NCBI RefSeq assembly: GCF_030064165.1 | Contig: NZ_CP125947.1 | Span: forward strand, 4,650,001-4,714,000 | Source of the DNA: Comamonas resistens | GTDB lineage: Bacteria > Pseudomonadota > Gammaproteobacteria > Burkholderiales > Burkholderiaceae_C | Length of the DNA: 64,000 nt | Direction of reading: 5' to 3' | The notes under the pieces: model-generated | What the model was told of the DNA's origin: nothing | What the model saw: only the letters and a program-made list of their open reading frames with translations | Databases searched by the model: none | In this document: one piece after another, positions 1-9,882 of the stretch | Position numbering within the stretch: the stretch's first letter is position 1 | Layout of the letters: each line of letters opens with the position of its first letter | Position numbers and translations under genes: made by a program

Positions 1-889
1 TCAGCGCGCCGCAGCCAACGCACGGGCACTGGCAGAGCAAGGCGCAGTGGCCCTGCTCAACTGCTGGGGCACGGCCAATTGCGCCGCCATGCAGCCCGAG
101 CTGGAGCGCGGCCAGACGCCGCTGATCGGCGCCATCGCCGGCGCCGGCCCGCTGCGCCAGCAGCCCGGCCGCCTGGTCTATCCGCTGCGCGCCAGCACCC
201 GGGGCGAAATCAATGCCATGCTGCAGCAGATCCAGACCCTGGGGCAGTCCCGCATCGCCATCGTCTATCAGCAAGACGGCTTTGGTCAGAGCAGCCTGGA
301 CGTAGCCCACGCCGTGCTCAAGGAACGCGGCATGAGCGCAGCGCTGGAGCTGGCGGTCGACGCCTCTGGCAGCAATGCACAGGCCGCCGTGCAGCAGCTG
401 AGGCAGGCCGATCCCGCCGTTCAAGCCATCATCGTGTTCGCCGGTGCTTCGGCCACCGTCAATCTGGTGACACAGGCGCGCCAGGCACAGCTGCAGCAGT
501 CAATCTACAACCTGGCAGCCCAGGCCAACCAGGCCGTCGTCAAAGGCCTGGGCAGTCACACCCGGGGCATTGTCTTCACCACCCTGGTGCCCAGCCCCTG
601 GCGCACCTCGGTGCCGGCCGTCAAGTCCTACCAGCAGTTGCTGAGCGCCAGCGGCATGCCACAGCCTTCCTATCTGGGCCTGGAAGTGTTCATCAACACC
701 CAGGCACTGCTGGACGGCCTGCGCAAGGCCGGCCCCGGCGTGCAGCGCAGCAATCTGCCTGCGGCGCTGGAGGCCCTGGGCGAGCTGCGCTACGGCCATA
801 TGCAGGTGCGTCTGGCCGCCCCCGCGCGCACGGGCTCCAGCTATGTGGGACTGGCCATGATCGACCAGTCCGGCCAGTTCCGCGAGTAG
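1..889 (+). CDS. Branched-chain amino acid-type ABC transporter substrate-binding protein, 5' truncated by window edge
   Basis: This is the C-terminal part of a periplasmic type-1 solute-binding protein (Leu/Ile/Val-binding family, Peripla_BP_6 type). The frame is open from the first complete codon at position 2, so the start lies outside the window. It is closely related to the next gene: blocks such as YNLAAQANQA, LVPSPW and PSYLGLE are shared and co-linear. A pair of cysteines in NCWGTANCAAM matches the paralogue and may form a disulfide. No permease or ATPase gene follows, so the transport partner is unknown. The ligand cannot be read from the sequence; family members bind amino acids, aromatic acids, amides or urea. 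Confidence 0.88.
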   Translation, partial: QRAAANARALAEQGAVALLNCWGTANCAAMQPELERGQTPLIGAIAGAGPLRQQPGRLVYPLRASTRGEINAMLQQIQTLGQSRIAIVYQQDGFGQSSLDVAHAVLKERGMSAALELAVDASGSNAQAAVQQLRQADPAVQAIIVFAGASATVNLVTQARQAQLQQSIYNLAAQANQAVVKGLGSHTRGIVFTTLVPSPWRTSVPAVKSYQQLLSASGMPQPSYLGLEVFINTQALLDGLRKAGPGVQRSNLPAALEALGELRYGHMQVRLAAPARTGSSYVGLAMIDQSGQFRE

Positions 890-1066
890 GTACGGGCAAG
901 CGCGAACCGGCCCATGTGCCTGACTGGCCGCTGCGGAGCATGGATTGCCGCCCCTGAAAAGGCTAAGCAATCTAACCCTAACACTCTGTTGCGACTTAGG
1001 CAGGCCAGGGAGTGCGCAGTGGCAGCATGAACTCCATCCCATCAAAAACAACAGAGGGAGGAGACC

Positions 1067-2215
1067 ATGCAGCATTCACCCAAGCCGCTTCGCGCGGTAT
1101 TCACAGGGGCCGCTCTGGCCCTGGCCGCCGCTTTCGCGGGCGATGCCGCCGCGCAAAGCAGCACCGGCCCCATCATCATCGGCACCAGCCTGCCTCTCAC
1201 CGGCCCTCATGCCAGCACCGGCAAGGAGCTGCTGAGCATCATGCAAAGCTATGTACAGCGCAGCAATCAGCAAGGAGGCATCGCCGGGCGCAATCTGCAG
1301 CTGGTCGCGCTGGACGATCACTTCAGCGCTTCGCAGACCGAGCTCAATGCGCGCCGTCTGGTGGAAAACGGCGCCGTGGCCCTGCTCAACTGCCTGGGCA
1401 CCAGCAGTTGCAACGCCATGCTGCCCACGCTGCAGACCAGCCACACGCCGCTGGTTGGCGCCATGGCCGGCAGCGGCCTGCTGCGCGAGTCTGCGGCACG
1501 CTATGTGTTCAATCTGCGCGCATCGACCGAGAGTGAAATCACGGCCATGGTGCACCAGATCCAGTCCGTGGGGCAGAACCGCATTGCGCTGGTCTACCAG
1601 AGCGATGAATTCGGCCGCAGCAGCCTGCAGACCGCCCACAACGCTTTTCGCGCGGCCAAGCTCACACCTGTCATCGAGCTGGCCCTGGAAGCCGACGGCC
1701 GCAACGCCGCAGAGCTTGGCAAGACACTGTCTGCGCTGGACAACCTGCATGGCGTGATCGTGCTGGCATCGGCCCCGGCCACCACCGCTCTCATCACCCA
1801 GTCGCGCAAGCAGCAAGTCGGCGTGCAGTTCTACAACCTCGCAGCCCAGGCCAATCAGGCACTGGTGCAGGGCCTGGGCGAGCACACCCGCGGCGTGGTG
1901 TTTGCCACCCTGGTGCCCAGCCCCTGGAAGGCGGCCATTCCAGCGGTCAAGAGCTACCAGCAGCTGCTGAGCAGCCCTGGCCAGCCCCAGCCCTCCTATC
2001 TGGGCCTGGAGGCCTACCTCAACATCCACACGCTGGTGGAGGGCCTGCGCAAGGCCGGTGCCGAGACCAGCCGCGCCAAGCTGGTCAGCGCGCTCGACAG
2101 CCTCGGCGATATGCAATACGGCCCCATGCGCGTGCGCTTTGCCCAGGGCCGGCACCAGGGCTCGGGCTATGTGGGCCTGGCCATGCTCAACCAGCATGGC
2201 GGATTTATTGAGTAA
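1067..2215 (+). CDS. Branched-chain amino acid-type ABC transporter substrate-binding protein (tandem paralogue)
   Basis: A 382-residue periplasmic binding protein with a Sec signal peptide (residues 1 to about 29, ending AAAQS) followed by the typical first strand IIIGTSLPLTG. The start is supported by a strong GGGAGG ribosome binding site just upstream. It is the second member of a tandem pair with the truncated gene before it and keeps the same NCLGTSSC cysteine pair. Both lobes of the periplasmic-binding fold are covered over the expected length. It probably captures a small carboxylate or amino acid for an ABC importer encoded elsewhere. The duplication may have widened ligand range; this is inference. 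Confidence 0.9.
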   Translation: MQHSPKPLRAVFTGAALALAAAFAGDAAAQSSTGPIIIGTSLPLTGPHASTGKELLSIMQSYVQRSNQQGGIAGRNLQLVALDDHFSASQTELNARRLVENGAVALLNCLGTSSCNAMLPTLQTSHTPLVGAMAGSGLLRESAARYVFNLRASTESEITAMVHQIQSVGQNRIALVYQSDEFGRSSLQTAHNAFRAAKLTPVIELALEADGRNAAELGKTLSALDNLHGVIVLASAPATTALITQSRKQQVGVQFYNLAAQANQALVQGLGEHTRGVVFATLVPSPWKAAIPAVKSYQQLLSSPGQPQPSYLGLEAYLNIHTLVEGLRKAGAETSRAKLVSALDSLGDMQYGPMRVRFAQGRHQGSGYVGLAMLNQHGGFIE

Positions 2216-2238
2216 AAACGGCTCAAACCCAGTACAGG

Positions 2239-2282
2239 AAAGCGGTTGCAGCTATCAAAATCACAGGCCGCACAACCGCTTT
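2239..2282 (+). terminator. Hairpin with T-rich 3' arm downstream of the binding-protein gene
   Basis: A perfect 10-bp inverted repeat (AAAGCGGTTG at 2239-2248 and CAACCGCTTT at 2273-2282) lies between the binding-protein stop and the next start. The loop is long (24 nt) and carries the GCAGCTATCAAAA string seen in other intergenic repeats of this window. It could act as a terminator, but the long loop makes that uncertain. Confidence 0.4.
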
Positions 2283-2343
2283 TCAAACAGCGCTGCAATA
2301 AAACTCACGCCACAGGGCGGGAGCATCCTCTACATTTGCAGGC

Positions 2344-3891
2344 ATGACATCCGCCAGCCTTTTCACCGATACCGTCAACCGCAGTACCGAGGCCGCCAAT
2401 GACGCGCATCGCCAGCCCGAATTGTCAGAACGCGCCCGGCGTCAGGCGGAAGTCCTGGCCGCGCTGCGCCCCCATGTCCCCGCGCATGCCCTGCTCTACC
2501 AGAGCGAGGACACCACGCCCTATGAATGCGACGGCCTGACGGCCTACCGCCAGCGCCCGCTACTGGTCTGCCTGCCCGAGACCCATGAGCAGGTGCAGGC
2601 CGTACTCAAGGCCTGCCATGCCATAGGCGCACCCGTCATTGCGCGCGGCGCGGGCACGGGCCTGTCGGGCGGTGCCATGCCCCACCCCATGGGCGTGACG
2701 CTGTCGCTGGCCAAGTTCAACAAAATCCTCAAGGTCGATGCCTACAGCCGCACGGCCCTCGTTCAGTGCGGTGTGCGCAATCTCGCCATCAGCGAAGCCG
2801 CCGCACCCTACGGCCTGTACTATGCGCCCGACCCCAGCAGCCAGATCGCCTGCACCATCGGCGGCAACGTGGCCGAAAACTCGGGCGGTGTGCACTGCCT
2901 CAAGTACGGCCTGACGGTGCACAACGTGCTCAAGGTCAAGGGCTTCACCATCGCGGGAGAGCCCGTGGAATTCGGCTCCGATGCGCTAGATACGCCGGGC
3001 CTGGACCTGCTGGCCATCATGATAGGCAGCGAGGGCATGCTGGCCGTGGTCACCGAAGTCACCGTCAAGCTCATCCCCAAGCCCCAGCTGGCGCGCTGCA
3101 TCATGGCCAGCTTCGACGATGTGCGCAAAGCCGGCGATGCGGTGGCCGCCGTCATTGCTGCCGGCATCATTCCCGCCGGCCTGGAGATGATGGACAAGCC
3201 CATGACGGCCGCCGTGGAAGACTTTGTGCGCGCAGGTTACGACCTCACGGCCGAGGCCATCCTGCTGTGCGAATCCGACGGCACGCCCGAGGAAGTCGAA
3301 GAGGAAATCACCCGCATGAGCGAGGTGCTGCGCAACGCCGGCGCCACCGCCATCACCGTCAGCGAAAGCGAGGAGGAACGCCTGCGCTTCTGGAGCGGAC
3401 GCAAGAACGCCTTCCCCGCCAGCGGGCGCATCAGCCCCGACTATATGTGCATGGACTCCACCATTCCGCGCAAGCGCCTGGCCGACATCCTGCTGGCCAT
3501 CCAGGAGATGGAGAAGAAGTACGAACTGCGCTGCGCCAACGTGTTCCATGCCGGTGACGGCAATCTGCACCCGCTGATCCTGTTCGATGCCAACAACCCC
3601 GACGAGCTGCACCGCTGCGAGCTGTTCGGCGCCGACATTCTGGAAACCAGCGTGGCCATGGGCGGCACGGTGACCGGCGAGCATGGCGTGGGCGTGGAAA
3701 AGCTCAACAGCATGTGCACCCAGTTCAGCACCGAGGAAAACGCCCAGATGCTTGCTCTCAAGGCCGCGTTTGACTCGCAGTCCCTGCTCAACCCCGGCAA
3801 GGTGATTCCCACGCTCAACCGCTGCGCCGAGTACGGCAAGATGCTGGTGCGCGGCGGGCAGATCAGCCATCCCGATCTGCCACGTTTTTAA
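2344..3891 (+). CDS. FAD-linked oxidase, GlcD / D-2-hydroxyacid dehydrogenase family
   Basis: A 515-residue flavoprotein of the VAO/PCMH fold. The N-terminal FAD_binding_4 domain carries the glycine-rich motif ARGAGTGLSGGAMPHPMGV. The C-terminal FAD-oxidase domain carries VFHAGDGNLHPLILFD and GEHGVGVEKL, whose histidines are characteristic of glycolate oxidase subunit GlcD and bacterial D-lactate dehydrogenases. It should oxidise a D-2-hydroxy acid such as glycolate or D-lactate to the 2-oxo acid and pass electrons to the respiratory chain. The usual partners glcE and glcF are not adjacent, so a stand-alone D-lactate or D-2-hydroxyglutarate dehydrogenase is equally possible. The ATG at 2344 is the likely start. 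Confidence 0.88.
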   Translation: MTSASLFTDTVNRSTEAANDAHRQPELSERARRQAEVLAALRPHVPAHALLYQSEDTTPYECDGLTAYRQRPLLVCLPETHEQVQAVLKACHAIGAPVIARGAGTGLSGGAMPHPMGVTLSLAKFNKILKVDAYSRTALVQCGVRNLAISEAAAPYGLYYAPDPSSQIACTIGGNVAENSGGVHCLKYGLTVHNVLKVKGFTIAGEPVEFGSDALDTPGLDLLAIMIGSEGMLAVVTEVTVKLIPKPQLARCIMASFDDVRKAGDAVAAVIAAGIIPAGLEMMDKPMTAAVEDFVRAGYDLTAEAILLCESDGTPEEVEEEITRMSEVLRNAGATAITVSESEEERLRFWSGRKNAFPASGRISPDYMCMDSTIPRKRLADILLAIQEMEKKYELRCANVFHAGDGNLHPLILFDANNPDELHRCELFGADILETSVAMGGTVTGEHGVGVEKLNSMCTQFSTEENAQMLALKAAFDSQSLLNPGKVIPTLNRCAEYGKMLVRGGQISHPDLPRF

Positions 3892-3941
3892 CCGCAGCTC
3901 ATGGCAAGATCACGGCTCCCAATGCATTTGCGGAGCCGTTG

Positions 3942-5213
3942 ATGATTTCTCCCATCGCCAAGCTAGGCCTGCTCCTGGCGGCCCCCATGTTGCTGGCCCT
4001 GGCCAGCCCCCAGAGCGCTCAGGCGCGTGGCTATACCTCCACCGGCAAATGCGGGGCCTATCCCCGCTTGGCCATCACCAGCCCCGCCGGTACCTGCGTG
4101 GGCCTGATCGCCGATGAGGCTCATGGCCTGCACTTTCCGCGGCGCGTGCTGGAAATCTCTCCAGGCCGCATCTGGGTGCTGGACATGGGCAACTGGATGC
4201 CCCATGTGGGCAAGCTGATCGAGCTGCGCCTGCCGCCCGATGCCGCCACGCCCGCCAATGCCAGCACCACCGCCAAGGCCGTGGAAGCCAAGGTGCTGCT
4301 GGACAAGCTCCACTACCCGTCGGGCATGGTGCGCGGACCGGACGGCAAGGTCTATATCGGCGAGGCCGACAAGATCTGGCGCACCGCCATACCTGCGCTG
4401 GGCCAGTCGCCTCAACCCGAGGCGCTGACGGGCAATCTGCCTGCCGACGGCGCCCATATGCTCAAGGAGCTGAGCTTCGCGCCCGATGGCAGCCTGTACG
4501 TGAACATGGGCAGCTTCAGCGACAGCTGCCGCGGCGATGACCAGAAGCAGCCCATGCCCTGCCCAGAACGCACAGGCGCCATGCCGCGCGCCGCCGTCTG
4601 GCGCATGGTGCTGCAATCGGGCAGCAGCCCGGTCAAGGAGTTCAAGCCCTTTGCCATGGGCCTACGCAACTCCATGGCGCTGGCCGTGATGCCCGACGGA
4701 CCTGCTGCAGGCACGGTCTGGCAGGGTGAGAACAATATCGACTACCGCGATCCCAAGCAGCCGCCCGAAGAGCTGAACCTGCTGCGCGCCGGTGCCGACT
4801 ATGGCTGGCCCTACTGCGTAGGTGCGCGCCAGAGCGCTCAGGGCTATGAAAAGCGTTTTGACTGCAGCAAGACCGAAGCGCCGCACATGCTCTGGCCCGC
4901 CCATGTGGCGCCGCTGCAGATGCTGGCCACGCCGACCGGCAGCGCCTATGGCGGCCAGTTGCTGGTGGCCTGGCATGGGCCGGGCGCAGGCGGTCAGCGC
5001 ATCGTGGGCTTTGCACGTGATGCCAAGGGCCTGCCCACGGGCGCGCCCATCAACTGGCTCAGCGGCTGGGACAGCAAGGCCGGCCTGCGCCCGCGCGGCC
5101 GGCCCACCGGCATGTCCATGGACCACGCGGGCCGCTTGCTGGTGGTCGAGGACTTCAACCGCAGCCTGCTGATGCTGATGAGCGAAACAGGCGGTGCCCC
5201 CAAGCCGCGCTAG
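3942..5213 (+). CDS. Secreted PQQ-type sugar / L-sorbosone dehydrogenase-like beta-propeller protein
   Basis: A protein of 423 residues with an N-terminal Sec signal peptide (LLLAAPMLLALASPQSAQARG). The body has propeller-type repeats such as YPSGMVRGPDGKVYIGE, ELSFAPDGSLYVNMG and PTGMSMDHAGRLLVVED, typical of the GSDH / sorbosone dehydrogenase family, soluble periplasmic PQQ enzymes. The GENNIDYRDPKQPPEELN segment with DYGWPYC is also family-like. The ATG at 3942 is preferred over a TTG one codon upstream. The substrate is not predictable, and many family members have no proven activity. It follows the FAD oxidase by 50 nt on the same strand, so cotranscription is possible. Confidence 0.8.
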   Translation: MISPIAKLGLLLAAPMLLALASPQSAQARGYTSTGKCGAYPRLAITSPAGTCVGLIADEAHGLHFPRRVLEISPGRIWVLDMGNWMPHVGKLIELRLPPDAATPANASTTAKAVEAKVLLDKLHYPSGMVRGPDGKVYIGEADKIWRTAIPALGQSPQPEALTGNLPADGAHMLKELSFAPDGSLYVNMGSFSDSCRGDDQKQPMPCPERTGAMPRAAVWRMVLQSGSSPVKEFKPFAMGLRNSMALAVMPDGPAAGTVWQGENNIDYRDPKQPPEELNLLRAGADYGWPYCVGARQSAQGYEKRFDCSKTEAPHMLWPAHVAPLQMLATPTGSAYGGQLLVAWHGPGAGGQRIVGFARDAKGLPTGAPINWLSGWDSKAGLRPRGRPTGMSMDHAGRLLVVEDFNRSLLMLMSETGGAPKPR

Positions 5214-5227
5214 CGCGGCTCACACCA

Positions 5228-6577
5228 TCAGGCCAGCAGCTCGCGCCCGCGCGCCAGAAAGCGTGCGTATTCCTCATCGGGCACAAACAGGCCGCCCGTG
5301 GTCCAGACGATATGCGTGGCGTTCTGCATATGCGGCAGCAGGTTCTGGCGCTGCAGATAATCCTGACCCGCTGCACTTTCCAGCAAGGCGCGCGGGCCGC
5401 TGAAGCCTGCGGCCGCCGAAGGCTCGATCTGCAGCCCTTGCGTTTGCTGCAGCAGCGCCAGATGGCGGAACAGCGTTTCGTCCTCCACCGTGAACACGCC
5501 GGCCAGAAAGCCGCGCACCACATCGGCCGCCAGCTCGGAAGCGCTGGGCACGGCCAGGCCGTCGGCCTCGGTCCGGTTGTTCAGGCCCAGCTCATAAACC
5601 GATGGATGCCGCGCCATGCCTGGCAAGGCCGCGGTGCCCGCCAGCATCTCCACCATGAAGCAGGGCGACTGCACGGGTTCGGCGAAAAAGCAATGCACAT
5701 GCGGGCCAAACGCCTGCTGCAGGCCCAGGGTCACACCACCGGGCGCACCGCCCACACCGCAGGGGATATGAACAAACAAAGGGTGTTTTTCATCGACAAC
5801 GAGCCCCTGCTCTGCGAGTTGCGCTACCAGATACGGAGCAGCTGCCGCATAACCGAGCAGCAGGGACAGCGAATGCTCGTCATCCACAAAGTGGCAATGC
5901 GGATCCTGCTCGGCCAGGGCGCGGCCTGCCGCCACGGCCTGGGCATAGTCGCCTTCATGCTCAACGACCTGAACGCCGCGCGCGCGCAGGCGCTGCTTTT
6001 TCCACTGCTTGGCATCGGCCGACATATGGACCGTGGCCTGGAAGCCCAGGGCCGAGGCCATGACGCCGATCGACAGTCCCAGGTTGCCGGTGGAGCCCAC
6101 GGCCACCTGATACCGGGCAAACACCGCACGCGCCTGCTCCGACGCCAGCTGCGCATAGTCGCCATCGGCCAGCAGACCGTGCTGCTGCGCCACCTGCTCG
6201 GCATACTCCAGCACCTCGTGCACGCCGCCGCGCGCCTTGACCGAGCCGGCCACCGGCAGGCTGTGATCGGCCTTGACCCACAGCTGCCCCATGGCTGGCG
6301 GCAGGCCCAGCGCCTGCTGCATCGCGGGCACGGTCAGCAAGGGCGACTCGATACGGCCACCCGAAGCCTGCAATTCAGGAAACAGTCTTTGTAGCAGCGG
6401 GGCAAAGCGCTTGAATCTATCCACCGCCTGCTGCACCTGGGCCGGCTCCAGGTGCAGCGTAGAGCGGCAGCCAGCACCGCGCCCTCCCCAGAATGCGGGG
6501 CGCGCCTGGCGCAGGGATTCGATGGTCTGGACTTCAATACTTGGCATGATGGCGAGATTCAGATAAGCGGCCTGCAT
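5228..6577 (-). CDS. dsdA: D-serine ammonia-lyase (D-serine dehydratase)
   Basis: A 449-residue fold-type II PLP enzyme that converts D-serine to pyruvate and ammonia. The PLP-lysine motif is AGSVKARGG, the phosphate-binding loop is [10 protein letters not shown], and N-terminal blocks such as [24 protein letters not shown] and the C-terminal [15 protein letters not shown] match E. coli DsdA co-linearly. The ATG at 6577 is chosen because GAGAGG precedes it at about 9 nt; a GTG at 6598 and an ATG at 6547 are alternatives. There is no adjacent dsdC regulator or dsdX permease. It stands alone, convergent with the preceding gene. Confidence 0.93.
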   Translation of the reverse strand: MQAAYLNLAIMPSIEVQTIESLRQARPAFWGGRGAGCRSTLHLEPAQVQQAVDRFKRFAPLLQRLFPELQASGGRIESPLLTVPAMQQALGLPPAMGQLWVKADHSLPVAGSVKARGGVHEVLEYAEQVAQQHGLLADGDYAQLASEQARAVFARYQVAVGSTGNLGLSIGVMASALGFQATVHMSADAKQWKKQRLRARGVQVVEHEGDYAQAVAAGRALAEQDPHCHFVDDEHSLSLLLGYAAAAPYLVAQLAEQGLVVDEKHPLFVHIPCGVGGAPGGVTLGLQQAFGPHVHCFFAEPVQSPCFMVEMLAGTAALPGMARHPSVYELGLNNRTEADGLAVPSASELAADVVRGFLAGVFTVEDETLFRHLALLQQTQGLQIEPSAAAGFSGPRALLESAAGQDYLQRQNLLPHMQNATHIVWTTGGLFVPDEEYARFLARGRELLA

Positions 6578-6736
6578 GGTAGCCGCCCTCTCAAACACAC
6601 ATCATGAAACCTGCATTTCTGCAAGCGGTGGATGGCGGCAGAGCCCGTGGATGAAAGAACTTCGAGGACTCGGTGATTGCCGCCGTACAAAGCAAGGGAC
6701 AGGAGCCTCTGCCGGCCCTCTTCTGCCCCTGCATCC

Positions 6737-9700
6737 TCAGGCCTGCTTTGCCTCGCGCCGGTAGCCCAGACGATACAGCAGCGGCAGCACCAGCAGCGTC
6801 AGCGCCGTGGACGAGAGAATGCCGCCAATCACCACCGTGGCCAGCGGACGCTGTACCTCCGCCCCCGTGCCTGTGGCAATCGCCATGGGCACAAAGCCCA
6901 GCGAAGCCACCAAGGCCGTCATCAGCACCGGGCGCAAGCGCGTCAAAGCACCTTCGGTCACGGCCTGCTCCAGTCCCATGCCCTGCTCGCGCAGCGAACG
7001 GATATAGGAAATCATCACCAGGCCGTTGAGCACGGCCACACCGCACAGCGCGATAAAGCCAATGGCTGCCGAGATGGACAGAGGAATGCCGCGCAACCAC
7101 AGCGCCACGATGCCGCCCGTCAGTGCAAATGGAATACCGGTAAAGACGATCAGTCCATCCTTGACATTGCCGAACATGGCGAACAACAGCGTGAACACCA
7201 GCGTCAGCGCCACGGGCACCACGATCATCAGACGCTGGCGTGCGGATTCCAGGCTCTCGAAGGTGCCGCCCCAGCGCGTCCAGTAACCCGATGGCAGCTG
7301 CACGCTTTCCAGCTCCTGCTGGGCCTGGGCCACGAACGAACCCATATCGCGCCCGCGCACATTGGCGCTGACGACAATGCGGCGCTTGCCGTCTTCACGG
7401 CTGACCTGATTGGGGCCGGGTGCCAGTTCGACAGAGGCAATGGTGGACAGCGGCACAAAGCCCTGGCGCCCTTCGCCCATGCGGGGCAGCGCCACAGGCA
7501 GACGGCTTATGCCGTCCATATCGTTGCGCAGTGCCTCGGGCAGGCGCACCTGGATGTCAAAGCGGCGGTCGCCTTCGAACACCTTCCCTGCCTCCCGCCC
7601 CCCCAGCGCCGTGCTGATGGCGTCCTGCACATCGCCCATGTTCAGGCCATAGCGCGAGGCTTTTTCACGGTCGATCTGGATCGTCAACATGGGCAGGCCC
7701 GTGGTCTGCTCGACCTTGACTTCCGACGCTCCGGGAATCTTCTGCAGCATGGCGGCCACGCTTTGCGCGGACTTTTCCAGCTGCTGCATATCGTCGCCAA
7801 AGATCTTGATGGCCACATCGCTGCGCACGCCCGAGATCAGCTCGTTGAAGCGCAGCTGAATCGGCTGCGAGAACTCGTAGTTGCTGCCGGGAATCTTCGC
7901 TACCGCCTGCTGTACCGCAGTCAGCAGATCATCACGCGAGCGCGCAGGGTCGGGCCACTGGTCACGTGGTTTGAGCATGATGTAGCCGTCCGAGATATTG
8001 GGCGGCATGGGGTCCGAGGCAATCTCGGCCGTACCGGTGCGCGCAAACACACGCTCGATCTCGGGGAACTGCTTGACCAGTTCGCGCTCCATCTGCATCT
8101 GCATTTCCACCGACTGCGTGAGGCTGGTGCCGGGAATGCGCAGCGCCTGGATTGCAAAATCACCCTCGTTGAGATTGGGCGCAAATTCGCTGCCCATACG
8201 GGTCGCCAGCAGCAGGCTCAGTGCCACGACCACGCTGGCCGCCGTCAACACCACGGCAGGTGCACGCATGACCTTGCCCAGCACGGGCGCATAAGCATGG
8301 CGCGCCCAGGTCATGAGGCGGTTTTCCTTCTCGGCCACCTTGTCGCCCATGAACAGCGCAATCGCGGCAGGGATGAAGGTGATGGACAGCAGCATGGCGC
8401 CCAGCAGTGCAATCACCACCGTCAAAGCCATAGGGTGGAACATTTTTCCTTCCACGCCCGTGAGCGCGAAGATGGGCAGATAGACCACCATGATGATGAG
8501 CTGGCCGAACAGCAGCGGGCGGCGCGCCTCTCTGGCTGCTGCAAACACTTCCTCGAAGCGCTCTTTGCGTGTCAGCGGCCGGCCTGCCGCTGCCTGCGCA
8601 TGGGACAGACGCCGCACGCAGTTCTCCACGATCACCACGGCGCCATCGATGATGATGCCGAAGTCCAGCGCGCCCAGGCTCATCAGATTGGCGCTGACGC
8701 GCATATGCACCATGCCGGTAAACGTGAACAGCATGGACAGCGGAATGATGAGCGCCGTGATCAGCGCGGCCCGCAGATTGCCCAGGAACAGGAACAGGAT
8801 GACCACCACCAGCGCGGCCCCCTCCACCAGGTTCTTCTTCACGGTGGCAATGGCCTTGTCCACCAGATTGGTGCGGTCGTAGACGGTGACCGCCTTCACG
8901 CCTTCCGGCAGGCTTTTGTTGATCTCCTGCATGCGCGCATGCACGGCCTGCGACACCGAGCGGCTGTTCTCGCCAATCAGCATGAAGACCGTGCCCAGCA
9001 CCACTTCGCGCCCGTTATCGGTGGCTGCGCCGGTGCGCAACTCGCGGCCCAGCTCCACATCGGCCAGATCACGCACGCGAATCGGCTGGCCCTGGGCCGT
9101 ACCGACGATGACCTCACGGATATCGGCAATGCCATGCACCTGACCGGGTGCACGGATCAGATACTGCTCGCCCTGGCGTTCGATATAACCGGCACCGACG
9201 TTGGCGTTATTGCGTTCCAGCGCGGTCACGATCTCGGCCAGAGTGATGCCATAGGCGGCCAGCTTTTCCGGCTGCGGTGCCACCAGATATTCCTTGGCAA
9301 AGCCGCCGATGGAGTTGATCTCCGTCACGCCCGGCACATTGCGCAACTGGGGCTTGATGACCCAGTCCTGAATCTCGCGCAGATCCATGGGCGTATAGGC
9401 CGAGCCGTCGGGCTTTTTCGCACCTTCGTCGGCCTCCACGGTCCACAGATAGATTTCACCGAGGCCTGTGGAAATCGGACCCAGTGTGGGCGTCACGCCT
9501 TGCGGCAGCGCATCACGCGCCTGCTGCATGCGCTCATTGACCAGTTGGCGCGCGAAATAGATGTCCGTGCCATCCTTGAACACTACGGTGACCTGGGACA
9601 GCCCATAGCGTGACAGCGAACGCGTCTGCTCCAGATTGGGCAGGCCTGCCATCACGGTCTCGACCGGAAAGGTCACGCGCTGCTCGGTTTCCAGCGGCGA

Positions 9701-9868
9701 GTAGCCGGGTGCCGAGGTATTGATCTGCACCTGCACATTGGTGATGTCAGGCACCGCATCAATGGGCAGGCGCTGATAGTTGTAGATGCCAAGGCCTATC
9801 AGCGCGATGGTGGCCAGCATGACCAGCCAGCGCTGTGCGATGGCAAAACGGATGATGCGCTCAAACAT
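6737..9868 (-). CDS. czcA: Heavy-metal efflux RND pump, CzcA type
   Basis: A 1043-residue inner-membrane proton/metal antiporter of the HME-RND family, the pump of a tripartite CzcCBA exporter. The N-terminus (MFERIIRFAIAQRW with PIDAVPDITNVQVQINT) is diagnostic. The TM4 motif DFGIIIDGAVVIVE places Asp402, Asp408 and Glu415 at the positions known from Cupriavidus CzcA, which points to divalent Zn/Co/Cd rather than Cu(I)/Ag(I); CusA has a different TM4 motif. Twelve TM segments and two large periplasmic loops are consistent with the length. It is the last gene of the czcC-czcB-czcA operon, 14 nt after czcB. Confidence 0.95.
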   Translation of the reverse strand: MFERIIRFAIAQRWLVMLATIALIGLGIYNYQRLPIDAVPDITNVQVQINTSAPGYSPLETEQRVTFPVETVMAGLPNLEQTRSLSRYGLSQVTVVFKDGTDIYFARQLVNERMQQARDALPQGVTPTLGPISTGLGEIYLWTVEADEGAKKPDGSAYTPMDLREIQDWVIKPQLRNVPGVTEINSIGGFAKEYLVAPQPEKLAAYGITLAEIVTALERNNANVGAGYIERQGEQYLIRAPGQVHGIADIREVIVGTAQGQPIRVRDLADVELGRELRTGAATDNGREVVLGTVFMLIGENSRSVSQAVHARMQEINKSLPEGVKAVTVYDRTNLVDKAIATVKKNLVEGAALVVVILFLFLGNLRAALITALIIPLSMLFTFTGMVHMRVSANLMSLGALDFGIIIDGAVVIVENCVRRLSHAQAAAGRPLTRKERFEEVFAAAREARRPLLFGQLIIMVVYLPIFALTGVEGKMFHPMALTVVIALLGAMLLSITFIPAAIALFMGDKVAEKENRLMTWARHAYAPVLGKVMRAPAVVLTAASVVVALSLLLATRMGSEFAPNLNEGDFAIQALRIPGTSLTQSVEMQMQMERELVKQFPEIERVFARTGTAEIASDPMPPNISDGYIMLKPRDQWPDPARSRDDLLTAVQQAVAKIPGSNYEFSQPIQLRFNELISGVRSDVAIKIFGDDMQQLEKSAQSVAAMLQKIPGASEVKVEQTTGLPMLTIQIDREKASRYGLNMGDVQDAISTALGGREAGKVFEGDRRFDIQVRLPEALRNDMDGISRLPVALPRMGEGRQGFVPLSTIASVELAPGPNQVSREDGKRRIVVSANVRGRDMGSFVAQAQQELESVQLPSGYWTRWGGTFESLESARQRLMIVVPVALTLVFTLLFAMFGNVKDGLIVFTGIPFALTGGIVALWLRGIPLSISAAIGFIALCGVAVLNGLVMISYIRSLREQGMGLEQAVTEGALTRLRPVLMTALVASLGFVPMAIATGTGAEVQRPLATVVIGGILSSTALTLLVLPLLYRLGYRREAKQA

Positions 9869-9882
9869 GGGGCTTCATCCTC

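Noticed and set aside
6677..9613. A plus-strand open frame of 978 codons opposite czcA
   Set aside because: It is a His/Gln/Arg-rich antisense shadow of a GC-rich gene, with no domain, and czcA on the other strand is certain.
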